This document shows, piece by piece, positions 7,209 to 13,449 of a DNA stretch of 13,449 bases (position 1 is the stretch's first letter; the number at the start of each line of letters is the position of its first letter). The translations under genes and the position numbers were made by a program. Under the pieces are notes generated by a model, which saw nothing but the letters and a program-made list of their open reading frames with translations, was not told the DNA's origin and did not search any database. This stretch comes from JAKPQD01 sp029572965 (GTDB lineage Bacteria > Bacteroidota > Bacteroidia > Bacteroidales > DTGW01), in the NCBI GenBank assembly GCA_035374585.1, contig DAOSPF010000077.1, positions 1-13,449 on the forward strand, read 5' to 3'.

Positions 7209-8099
7209 TTACAGTTTAGCCCCGGTTTTTTCGCCCATTTTTACAAGCGTTTCAATTCCTTTTACAGAATGTTCCAAAATATCCGGGTCGGGAGTGATGT
7301 ATTGTTTCTTAAATAGCTGTATAATAGTAGAACCACCATATTCAAACCATCCTTTTTCTTCGCCTCTGCGGAAAGTATGGGCGTGACGTTTCCTTTGGAC
7401 AATTTTACCTACCAATAATGCCCCAACTTCCAATTGAACAACTTTCTCGAAATTTTCTGTTTCTAAAACTGTGAGTTCACGATAATTTTTAGATAACAAA
7501 TTTTTTGTAGCTGAAAGGGCAATAGGGTTTACCGAATGCAAAACTCCTCGTAAGCGTTTTACTCCAGTTTGTGTACCATTGTCTATATAACAAAACCTGT
7601 GATAATCAGAAGGGGCGAGACGATAAACAAAACACCAGCCATCATGGTATTCCTGAGCTATCTTCTTATCCTTTACCAAGTCTAACAGTGAGTACCAATA
7701 ACCTTTTACCGGCAAAGCTCCAGTATTGGCTAAGTCGAATACCATAAGTCTTGAGTCGGCTGGAGATATAAGATGAGAAGGTGTTTCATCAACAGGACGA
7801 GCCCCTGGCACTAACTCCCGAATAAAGAAAGCATTAAAATTCCTGAATGATTCAATGGGCTGCTTTATTTCAGAAGTATCTATGTTGTAATGATGGATAA
7901 ATTTTTTAATTAAATACCGGCTTTGACGACTTTTAACAGCTTGCCCGTATATTTTTGACACCATCTTCTTATTGAGGATACTGTGGATCAGGGTTTTCCC
8001 AATTTTTGTTTTGTACAAAAATGCCAAGCCATCTGCCTGATAAGTCTTTTCAGATTCAATATGTTGTGTGTTTCTATTATAAAGTAATACTTGTTTCAT
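7209..8099 (-). CDS. psd: Phosphatidylserine decarboxylase proenzyme (long, clostridial-like type)
   Basis: Converts phosphatidylserine to phosphatidylethanolamine using a pyruvoyl group made by self-cleavage. The 296-residue proenzyme has cleavage motif GGST at 255-258. The cut before S257 would leave a ~40-residue alpha chain whose N-terminal serine becomes pyruvoyl. The expected Asp-His-Ser residues are D115 in SPADSR, H167 in SDYHRF or H188 in VLHSVNP, and S257. GALLVGKI (227-234) and GEEKGWFEYGGST (246-258) are family hallmarks. The N-terminal YNRNTQ, FNAFFIRELVPGARP (88-102) and the overall length recall the clostridial enzymes; the form I regard as usual in Bacteroidota is nearer 220-230 residues. 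No membrane segment is obvious. No phosphatidylserine synthase gene lies nearby. Confidence 0.95.
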   Translation of the reverse strand: MKQVLLYNRNTQHIESEKTYQADGLAFLYKTKIGKTLIHSILNKKMVSKIYGQAVKSRQSRYLIKKFIHHYNIDTSEIKQPIESFRNFNAFFIRELVPGARPVDETPSHLISPADSRLMVFDLANTGALPVKGYWYSLLDLVKDKKIAQEYHDGWCFVYRLAPSDYHRFCYIDNGTQTGVKRLRGVLHSVNPIALSATKNLLSKNYRELTVLETENFEKVVQLEVGALLVGKIVQRKRHAHTFRRGEEKGWFEYGGSTIIQLFKKQYITPDPDILEHSVKGIETLVKMGEKTGAKL

Positions 8100-8341
8100 T
8101 TGTGTAAAATTTTAATTTATTGAAATACAGTTATTTAAGCTGTCGTGTTTGATATTTAGTGTGTAGAAGCAACCCCTTTCCAATAACCGGGATAGGTGTT
8201 TCATCTGAAAGAATATGTTTTTTCAGCAAAAATAATGGTATTCATTAGATGCATGTTGAATTTAAAAAAAAAAATGCTTTAAAGGCTCATAATAGTTAAT
8301 TAGTTGTTTTTATCCAATTCATTACTTCACAAAAAAATTAA

Positions 8342-8370
8342 TCGGATGTCAGCTTTTTTATGATGTCCGA
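8342..8370. repeat. Inverted repeat with hairpin potential in the psd/DUF4199 intergenic region
   Basis: TCGGATGTCA at 8342-8351 can pair with TGATGTCCGA at 8361-8370 over ten positions (two as G-U in RNA) around a 9-base loop. The same segment also contains GATGTC twice as a direct repeat. It lies ~90 bases upstream of the -7 element, so a regulator site is possible but unproven. Confidence 0.35.
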
Positions 8371-8460
8371 ATGCAAATCAACGGTTAAAAATGAATTTAA
8401 AGAACACTTTCAAAAATACAAAGCTTTTGTGGTTTACCTTTTATATATTGAAAAAACCTA

Positions 8461-8468
8461 TATCTTTG
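8461..8468 (+). promoter_or_regulatory. Promoter -7 element for the DUF4199-glycosyltransferase operon
   Basis: An exact TATCTTTG lies 21 bases before the ATG at 8490. No clear TTG is found 17-23 bases upstream (the closest triplets are too near or too far), so the -33 part is weak and may need an activator. The leader contains the short repeat CTAAAAACTAAAAACTA ending at the start codon. Confidence 0.55.
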
Positions 8469-8489
8469 TGAATCTAAAAACTAAAAACT

Positions 8490-9005
8490 ATGGAAAACAA
8501 TAATGGTTCGTTGCTCAAAGCAACTATGAATTATGGTTTAATAACAGGATTAATCGTTATAGTGTATTCTCTTTTGCTTTATATTATTGGTTTACATTTA
8601 AACCAATATTTTGGGTACCTGACAATTGTAATTATGGCTGCCTGTATTTTCATCTTTACCAAGCAATATAGGGATAAACAAAACGAAGGTTTTATCAGTT
8701 TTGGCAAGGCCTTTCAATTAGGCATTTTGATAGGGGTGTTTGCTGCTATTTTGTTGTCATTTTTCTCTTATATTGAAGTTACTTTTATAGACCCTACTAT
8801 AGTTGAAAAACAGTTGGATATCCAGCGGGAAAAGATGCTTGCAAAAGGGATCAGCGAAGAACAAGTTGAAATGGGGATTCAAATGGCAAAAAAAATGATG
8901 ACGCCTGCAATGTTATTCATTGTGTCAATATTGTCTTTTACTTTTTGGGCTGCAATCATTTCATTAATTACTTCAGCTATTTTGAAAAAGAACAGTAGTA
9001 ATTAA
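8490..9005 (+). CDS. DUF4199 family integral membrane protein
   Basis: 171 residues with four likely transmembrane helices at about 15-34, 38-57, 74-94 and 139-163. The helix-2/3 loop holds QYRDKQNEGFISFGKAFQLG, and a charged, helical stretch at ~103-137 separates helices 3 and 4. This arrangement matches the DUF4199 family, which I associate with Bacteroidota, including the conserved GFISFGKAF-like segment. Its function is unknown. It has its own promoter 21 bases upstream and is followed after 36 bases by a GT2 glycosyltransferase. From memory this pairing recurs in Bacteroidota, suggesting a role in lipid-linked sugar handling at the inner membrane (inference). The C-terminus ends in lysines and serines on one side of the membrane, with no extra domain. 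Confidence 0.85.
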   Translation: MENNNGSLLKATMNYGLITGLIVIVYSLLLYIIGLHLNQYFGYLTIVIMAACIFIFTKQYRDKQNEGFISFGKAFQLGILIGVFAAILLSFFSYIEVTFIDPTIVEKQLDIQREKMLAKGISEEQVEMGIQMAKKMMTPAMLFIVSILSFTFWAAIISLITSAILKKNSSN

Positions 9006-9041
9006 TTTTTTTTCAAAATTTGTATCATTTAGTTTTAAGCA

Positions 9042-9992
9042 ATGGATTTATCAATAATTGTTCCTGTATATAACGAGGAAGAGTCTATTCCTGAGTTGGT
9101 TGCCTGGATTGACAGAGTAGCATTAGCCAACCATCTTTCTTATGAAGTGGTAATGATTGATGATGGGAGTACTGATAATTCATGGGAGTTGATAGAATCT
9201 GTTGCCCAGGCAAATAAAAACATCAGGGCGATTAAGTTTAGACGCAACTATGGCAAATCTCCGGCCTTGCAATGTGGTTTTCAGGCTGCAAAGGGAGATG
9301 TGGTGATTACCATGGATGCAGACCTTCAAGACAGCCCTGACGAAATTCCCGATTTGTACAAGATGATAACCAGAGATGGGTACGATATGGTATCTGGCTG
9401 GAAACAAAAACGGTATGATCCTCTTGCAAAACGTTTGCCAAGTAAAATATACAATGCTGTAGCCCGCATGGTGACAGGGATTAAACTTCACGACTTTAAT
9501 TGTGGGCTAAAAGCATATAAAAGTCGTGTGGTAAAAAGTATTGAGGTTTATGGAGATATGCACCGCAACATCCCATACCTGGCATATCAGGCAGGTTTTA
9601 AAAAAATTGGGGAAAAAGTTGTGCAACATCAAAAGCGCAAATACGGATACTCAAAATACGGCTGGCAGCGTTTTGTTACAGGCTTTCTTGATTTGATGTC
9701 GCTGGTATTTGTTACAAAGTTTGGTAAACGCCCTATGCACCTTTTTGGGGTATTAGGCTCGCTGATGTTTATTGCTGGTTTATCCTGGGCTGCATTTTTA
9801 GGAATAGATAAACTTTATGCTGTAAGCCACAATTTGCCGGCTAAATTATTAACTCAGAGCCCCTATTTCTATTTAGCTTTGGCTGCCATGATTATTGGCA
9901 CTCAACTGTTTCTTGCCGGGTTTCTTGCCGAATTGATTGTTCGTTCTTCAGCAGACAGGAATACCTACCTGATAGATAAATCAATTGATTGA
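9042..9992 (+). CDS. GT2 glycosyltransferase, polyprenyl-phosphate sugar transferase type (DPM/GtrB/ArnC-like)
   Basis: 316 residues. The GT-A domain opens with SIIVPVYNEEESIPELV (4-20), has MIDDGSTDNS at 38-47 for nucleotide binding and the metal-binding DADLQDSPDEIP at 92-103, and includes DFNCGLKAY at 151-159. Two C-terminal membrane helices at about 232-254 and 277-299 anchor it. This layout is typical of enzymes that move a sugar from a nucleotide donor to undecaprenyl or dolichyl phosphate on the cytoplasmic side. The sugar cannot be told from sequence. The stop codon overlaps the ATG of the next glycosyltransferase by one base (TGATG), so translational coupling is expected and the two probably serve one glycan pathway. 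Confidence 0.93.
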   Translation: MDLSIIVPVYNEEESIPELVAWIDRVALANHLSYEVVMIDDGSTDNSWELIESVAQANKNIRAIKFRRNYGKSPALQCGFQAAKGDVVITMDADLQDSPDEIPDLYKMITRDGYDMVSGWKQKRYDPLAKRLPSKIYNAVARMVTGIKLHDFNCGLKAYKSRVVKSIEVYGDMHRNIPYLAYQAGFKKIGEKVVQHQKRKYGYSKYGWQRFVTGFLDLMSLVFVTKFGKRPMHLFGVLGSLMFIAGLSWAAFLGIDKLYAVSHNLPAKLLTQSPYFYLALAAMIIGTQLFLAGFLAELIVRSSADRNTYLIDKSID

Positions 9993-11125
9993 TGAAAGCA
10001 TTGTTGTTAGGTCCGGCTTATCCATTAAGAGGGGGCATTGCCAACTTTAACGAGTCATTGGCAGTTGCTTTTATCAAAAATTCGATAGATACTCATATTG
10101 TATCTTTTTATTTCCAATATCCATCGTTTCTTTTTCCGGGCAAAACCCAGTTTACAAAAAATAAACCGGCACATTTCATTGAGATAAAATCAATACTTAG
10201 TTCTATAAATCCGATATCGTGGTATAAAACTGCCAGATACATTGAGCAGGAGAATCCGGATGTAATTATTGTCCAATATTGGATGCCTTTTATGGCACCT
10301 GCATTGGGCAGTGTACTTAGATTGATTAGGCGTAAAAGGGCGCCTAAAGTAATAGCTATTGTACATAATGCCAAGCCTCATGAAAAACAACCTGGGGCAA
10401 CAATGCTTACCAAATATTTCCTGAATGTTTGTCATGGTTATATATGTCTTTCTAAATCTGTGTTGAAAGACCTTGACGAGTTTACTGTTAATCCCAATAA
10501 AATATTCACGCCTCATCCTGTGTATGATATTTTTGGTGATAAAGTCCCTAAAAATGAGGCCAGGAAGTATCTTTCCATTGGTTTACAGGAAAGGGTCATT
10601 TGTTTTTTTGGTATTATCAGAAAATACAAAGGGCTTGAGCTGTTATTGAATGCAATGGCCAATCCTTCCGTAAGAGATTTGAACCTAAAGTTGATTGTTG
10701 CCGGGGAATTTTACGATAACAAGCAGTTTTATTATGATTTGGTGAAGACATTGAATATTGAATCCAATGTTGTTTTTACTGATAGGTATATACCTACCTC
10801 TGAAGTAAAATACTACTTCTGTGCATCAGATATGATAGTTCAGCCATACTCAGACGCTACACAAAGTGGTGTAACGCAAATAGCCTATAATTTTGAGCGG
10901 CCTATGTTGGTGACTAATGTAGGAGGCTTGGCAGAAATAGTATTCCACAACCATACTGGTTATGTAACAGAGGTAAATGCAGAGTCAATTGCTTTATCAA
11001 TTTCTGATTTTTACCTCAATCATAGGGAAGAAGAGATGAGCGCCAATGTAGCAATGGAGCAATATCGTTTTTCGTGGCACAATATGGTGGACGCAATCTT
11101 AAACCTCACAGAAAACTTGCAATAG
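9992..11125 (+). CDS. GT4-type (group 1) glycosyltransferase
   Basis: 377 residues with the GT-B fold. The N-terminal acceptor domain opens with LLLGPAYPLRGGIANFNESL (4-23), including the Gly-rich loop after strand 1. The C-terminal donor domain has GIIRKYKGLELLL, then IVQPYSDATQSGVTQIAYNF and VTNVGGLAEIV near residues 280-315, the region that binds the nucleotide sugar. The usual first Glu of the E-x7-E motif is replaced in the SGVTQIAY context, a variant common in this subgroup, while the Glu in GGLAEI is kept. No signal peptide or membrane helix is evident, so it should be cytoplasmic or peripheral. I start it at ATG 9992, overlapping the upstream TGA; a TTG one codon earlier is less likely. 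Donor and acceptor are unknown. The 3' end faces a convergent gene 7 bases away with no visible terminator. Confidence 0.92.
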   Translation: MKALLLGPAYPLRGGIANFNESLAVAFIKNSIDTHIVSFYFQYPSFLFPGKTQFTKNKPAHFIEIKSILSSINPISWYKTARYIEQENPDVIIVQYWMPFMAPALGSVLRLIRRKRAPKVIAIVHNAKPHEKQPGATMLTKYFLNVCHGYICLSKSVLKDLDEFTVNPNKIFTPHPVYDIFGDKVPKNEARKYLSIGLQERVICFFGIIRKYKGLELLLNAMANPSVRDLNLKLIVAGEFYDNKQFYYDLVKTLNIESNVVFTDRYIPTSEVKYYFCASDMIVQPYSDATQSGVTQIAYNFERPMLVTNVGGLAEIVFHNHTGYVTEVNAESIALSISDFYLNHREEEMSANVAMEQYRFSWHNMVDAILNLTENLQ

Positions 11126-11132
11126 GCTTTAT

Positions 11133-11852
11133 TTATAAACTTAGGTGGTATTTGACCCCTAAAGAAATACCTTGCAAACGTGAATTGTCAATATATTGAT
11201 ATTCTTTTTCGTATAACGAAGTGAGAGAAAAATGATAATGCAACAAAACCGACAATTCTTTAATAATCCTGTATTCTCCTCCAAAAACCAATGAAGCCAT
11301 ATATTTTGACAAGCCCTTTTGATAATCTTTATTATTGATGGCAAGCGTGTTATTTTTTTGTATGTAATATTTATATTCCTGATTGTTATATAAAAGTGCT
11401 GACAACTGAACGCCTCCGTCAATATTTAAATTGTCAATAATTTCATAATGGTAAACAGCCGGAATATTTAACCATACAAGATTTGCGGCACAAGTAGGAT
11501 TGATAGCCCCAGTTTCAATGACAAATGAATTGTTTGTTATCAGAGGGTTTATATCACCTTGTTCCACATTTCTTTCGAAATATTTGAGATTGTACGAATG
11601 CCAGTTAACACCTAACCCAATCGAAAAGTCATTTTTATTGATAAGTGTAAGTTTATAAAAAGCACTCAAAGCAATGCCTGGTTTTTCTTTGTATTCCAGT
11701 TGCTGCTTGGTAATGTTGCGATCTATCGGGTTTGAATAATATTGAGATTGGTTAGGTAAAAAATAATAAAATGAAGATAATTGAAACTCAAAGTCTTGGG
11801 CTGAAAGTGTAATTGTAAATACAGCAATCAGCAGGGTTAAGTATTTTTTCAT
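11133..11852 (-). CDS. Exported hypothetical protein, probable outer-membrane beta-barrel
   Basis: 239 residues. A signal peptide at 1-19 (KK, hydrophobic LTLLIAVFTITL, cleavage after SAQ) precedes a mature protein rich in alternating polar/aromatic strands. Examples are FEFQLSSFYYFLP, KPGIALSAFYKLTL, FSIGLGVNWHSYNL, LNIDGGVQLSALLYN and SVLLHYHFSLTSLY. The C-terminus LQGISLGVKYHLSL looks like a final barrel strand. This suggests a small 8- to 10-stranded outer-membrane barrel similar to OmpW/OmpA-like porin-fold proteins of Bacteroidota, but I do not recognise a named family. It lies 25 bases downstream of the small exported-protein gene and is likely co-transcribed with it. Specific function unknown. 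Confidence 0.8.
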   Translation of the reverse strand: MKKYLTLLIAVFTITLSAQDFEFQLSSFYYFLPNQSQYYSNPIDRNITKQQLEYKEKPGIALSAFYKLTLINKNDFSIGLGVNWHSYNLKYFERNVEQGDINPLITNNSFVIETGAINPTCAANLVWLNIPAVYHYEIIDNLNIDGGVQLSALLYNNQEYKYYIQKNNTLAINNKDYQKGLSKYMASLVFGGEYRIIKELSVLLHYHFSLTSLYEKEYQYIDNSRLQGISLGVKYHLSL

Positions 11853-11877
11853 AATTGGGGGAAGAAATAATTAGTTT

Positions 11878-12321
11878 TTATTTAGCTTCTTTAAAGCCAA
11901 ACATGATTGATACACAGCCACTTTGTACATTTTCTACATTTTTGCCTGAAGGGTGTACTTTTACAACAATTTTAAGTTGCTGACTTGATTGTAATTTAAA
12001 ATCCCAAGTTCTGGCAAAGTTATTCTCTTTGTTAGAATAAAGGACTTTATTGTCCGGGTCGAGAACTTTAAATTCTATTGTTGGCAATTGCTCAGAGCCA
12101 CAGACTGCAATTCGGTATTCAGTGTCAGAGTAAAATGTTTTATACAGTTCAGCTTCTTCACCTTCGGTAAGAATAGCAGCATGGAAATTACCATCATGAG
12201 TATATGGATTTAATTCTACTTTACATACTTTTTTGGCAAATCCTTTGCATTGGGCTTGGTTGTTTTGAATGCTTCCAAAAGATATCAATAAGATAGCAAT
12301 GATTGATATATATTTTTTCAT
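11878..12321 (-). CDS. Small exported hypothetical protein with conserved cysteines
   Basis: 147 residues. The signal peptide covers about 1-24 (KKYISIIAILLISFGSIQ, cleavage after QAQ). C25 is the first mature residue, but the preceding NQAQ is not a good lipobox, so I favour signal peptidase I. The mature part has four cysteines (25, 33, 74, 136) that could form two disulfides. It is mainly beta, with TFYSDTEYRIAVCG (62-75), IEFKVLDPDNKVLYS (82-96) and TWDFKLQSSQQLKIVVKV (105-122), ending in SGCVSIMFGF. This recalls Ig-like or prepeptidase-C-like beta sandwiches. I recall similar uncharacterised Bacteroidota proteins with the same TFYSG..YRILVC and WDF...STQQ patterns. It is downstream of the lipoprotein gene and upstream of the barrel gene. 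Function unknown. Confidence 0.8.
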   Translation of the reverse strand: MKKYISIIAILLISFGSIQNNQAQCKGFAKKVCKVELNPYTHDGNFHAAILTEGEEAELYKTFYSDTEYRIAVCGSEQLPTIEFKVLDPDNKVLYSNKENNFARTWDFKLQSSQQLKIVVKVHPSGKNVENVQSGCVSIMFGFKEAK

Positions 12322-12337
12322 CCGTAAATAATTTTTT

Positions 12338-12399
12338 AATAAGGTCGGATAAAACTCGCATGATGAATTTTTATCCTTATTGTGTTTAACGAATCATGC
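12338..12399 (-). promoter_or_regulatory. Structured leader, possible pseudoknot, upstream of the small exported-protein gene
   Basis: AATAAGG (12338-12344) and ATAAAA (12349-12354) pair with TTTTAT (12369-12374) and CCTTATT (12375-12381): 13 base pairs with one 4-base bulge and a 14-base loop. The loop segment GCATGAT (12358-12364) is also complementary to ATCATGC at 12393-12399, outside the stem, which gives H-type pseudoknot topology. It sits in the 101-base gap after the lipoprotein stop and before the ATG at 12321. No T-tract follows on the minus strand, so it is not a standard terminator. Confidence 0.45.
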
Positions 12400-12422
12400 T
12401 CGTAGTTAGTTTCCTAATTTTC

Positions 12423-13325
12423 TTATAATATAAAATTACTTCGTATAGTTTTTACTTTATCAGTCAACTCTTTAAATACCGCTTGATTAATATTTGAAGA
12501 CGTTTCAGATTTTAATGTTGTAACATTTGTACTGGAGTTTTTTACCGCTTCTATCTTTGATGATTTAATTTCTATTTTATCAAAAGATTTCTTTAGTTCG
12601 TTCATTTCTACTATAAGTGAAGCAACATCAGGATTGTCTTTGTTTTCGTCAAGAAGCTTTAATACAATATCAAAAGATAATTTCTGGTCAACAATCCGTT
12701 CTACAAGTTTACTGTTTTTAAAATTATCAGGGTTGACTAAAGATGTAGCAATATATAACCCTTCAACCCAACCTCCAACCAAAACAATTGAAGCAACAGC
12801 TGTGCGGTCATTTTCTTTTAAAAAGCTGCTTGAAGCCATAAATGTTTCAGAAATAATATCCATAATCACATCGCGGTTATTGATGTTTTCCTCCAAACGT
12901 TGAATGGTATTACTATTAATTGCATCTAATATCCCTAATCCATCGGCCATTTTTTTTGCAGCCTGCATATAGTCTATTGCTGTCTGGGTTTGATCGAAAA
13001 GGCTTGCAAAACTAAGGTCTGTAGTGTAAACACCGAGGTTAAGGGCCATACTTTTGTTAGTGGTATAATTCGAAACGTTACTTAGCGGGTTTAATAACCT
13101 TTCGTTATATGTAGCTCCGGCAGTTTTAATGAGCATTGCAGTTTCGAGCGGCGAAGGGAGCGAATAGAATATTTTCTTGGCTTGATTGATATTTTCGGCA
13201 ATCTCTTCATCAACTTCTACAGCAACCTCTTGGTTAGCAACATCTTTATTGCAAGAGCGGCAGCTACTAACAATTTGAAATGTCCCTATTGTTAAAGCAA
13301 TCAATAAAATCTTGGAGTTTTTCAT
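12423..13325 (-). CDS. Hypothetical lipoprotein of uncharacterised Bacteroidota type
   Basis: 300 residues. A lipoprotein signal peptide (KNSKILLIALTIGTFQIVSSC) places the lipidated cysteine at C22 in lipobox VSSC; a second cysteine follows at C25. An acidic linker (~30-46) leads to a mainly helical domain. Recognisable segments are YSLPSPLETAMLIKTAGATY (54-73), MALNLGVYTTDLSFASLFDQ (93-112), a DYMQAAKKMADGLGI helix, and VGGWVEGLYIA (183-193). The C-terminal third (~205-295) is charged and heptad-like (LKKSFDKIEIKSSKIEAVK), suggesting coiled coil. I recall related unannotated Bacteroidota lipoproteins beginning with a similar LPSP.ETA segment, but no function. It is the first gene of the minus-strand trio and should be anchored in the envelope facing the periplasm. 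Confidence 0.82.
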   Translation of the reverse strand: MKNSKILLIALTIGTFQIVSSCRSCNKDVANQEVAVEVDEEIAENINQAKKIFYSLPSPLETAMLIKTAGATYNERLLNPLSNVSNYTTNKSMALNLGVYTTDLSFASLFDQTQTAIDYMQAAKKMADGLGILDAINSNTIQRLEENINNRDVIMDIISETFMASSSFLKENDRTAVASIVLVGGWVEGLYIATSLVNPDNFKNSKLVERIVDQKLSFDIVLKLLDENKDNPDVASLIVEMNELKKSFDKIEIKSSKIEAVKNSSTNVTTLKSETSSNINQAVFKELTDKVKTIRSNFIL

Positions 13326-13398
13326 GTCTAATAATAAATGGTTGAATAGTAATGCTAATTAATAAAAGTAAAAGTAAGTGTTTTTTTTATAAAATACA

Positions 13399-13425
13399 AC
13401 ACTAGTGTCCCATTAAAATCGGGAC
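13399..13425. repeat. Nested inverted repeats upstream of the lipoprotein gene
   Basis: ACACTAGTGT at 13399-13408 is a perfect 10-base palindrome. GTCCC at 13407-13411 pairs with GGGAC at 13421-13425 around a 9-base loop. The text resembles the terminal sequence of some DDE-type insertion sequences in Bacteroidota, but the window ends 24 bases later with no transposase visible. The surrounding 13326-13449 stretch is otherwise A/T-rich, with two overlapping TACTTTTA motifs on the minus strand (near 13365-13379) as weak promoter candidates for the lipoprotein. Confidence 0.4.
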
Positions 13426-13449
13426 GTTATTAAAAATTAAACAAATTTG

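Larger units (their letters stand above)
8100..8489. other. 390-base divergent intergenic region between psd and the DUF4199 gene
   Basis: No coding frame is convincing here. It must carry the psd promoter on the minus strand: CAAAAATA at 8227-8234 is a reverse-strand match to TAnnTTTG about 128 bases before the psd start, but no -33 element stands out. It also holds the plus-strand promoter at 8461. An 11-A run (8264-8274), the 8-base palindrome CTTTAAAG (8277-8284) and one hairpin (8342-8370) are the only other structures I see. No riboswitch or small RNA is recognisable. Confidence 0.5.

Noticed and set aside
8100..8489. Riboswitch or small RNA in the large intergenic region
   Set aside because: No recognised riboswitch core, no hairpin followed by a T-tract and no second promoter/terminator pair were seen; the one hairpin relies on G-U pairs.
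9989..9991. TTG as the start of the GT4 gene
   Set aside because: The ATG immediately following at 9992 gives the common TGATG stop/start overlap and the conserved KALLLGPAYPLRGG N-terminus; TTG adds nothing.
1..13449. CRISPR array, toxin-antitoxin pair, restriction or other defence genes
   Set aside because: No regularly spaced repeats and no matching protein families were found on either strand.

Overview
The window is an AT-rich chromosomal stretch from a member of the Bacteroidota. Four things support this. Promoter-like sites match the Bacteroidota consensus TAnnTTTG (three exact TATCTTTG copies upstream of genes). Starts mostly lack Shine-Dalgarno sequences. A DUF4199-type membrane protein sits next to glycosyltransferases. 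Several genes encode exported proteins of Bacteroidota type. The order Bacteroidales is plausible, but nothing here fixes the genus.

Left part (1-1424): the 3' portion of a PAS histidine kinase of the HisKA_3 (NarX/ComP-like) class, followed by a response regulator that is only a receiver domain. Together they look like a two-component pair without its own DNA-binding output.

Core block (1498-5971): a tight same-strand operon, cmk - bacteriohemerythrin - ispH - priA, with gaps of 12-23 bases and a good promoter in front of cmk. It serves nucleotide metabolism, isoprenoid synthesis and replication restart. The O2-binding hemerythrin lies directly before the oxygen-sensitive Fe-S enzyme IspH. 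A heptose-7-phosphate kinase gene (hldA-like, 6039-7034) follows, with a GTG start and a perfect palindrome just upstream.

Middle (7025-8489): a promoter, a truncated tRNA-like 5' half, then an intact tRNA-Pro(CGG). Convergent to these is psd, a phosphatidylserine decarboxylase of the long type I associate with Clostridium. A 390-base intergenic region follows.

Right part: DUF4199 membrane protein - GT2 polyisoprenyl-type glycosyltransferase - GT4 glycosyltransferase (8490-11125, + strand) form an envelope glycan operon. Convergent to it are three minus-strand genes of unknown function (11133-13325): a lipoprotein, a small exported cysteine-containing protein and a probable outer-membrane beta-barrel. 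The last bases (13399-13449) hold nested inverted repeats that could be a mobile-element edge.

Most of the window is housekeeping or envelope biogenesis, and I see no defence system, CRISPR array or transposase. The best leads are the tRNA 5'-half leader, the uncharacterised lipoprotein/exported/barrel trio with its possible leader pseudoknot, the one-residue contraction in the PriA zinc site, and the unusual psd.
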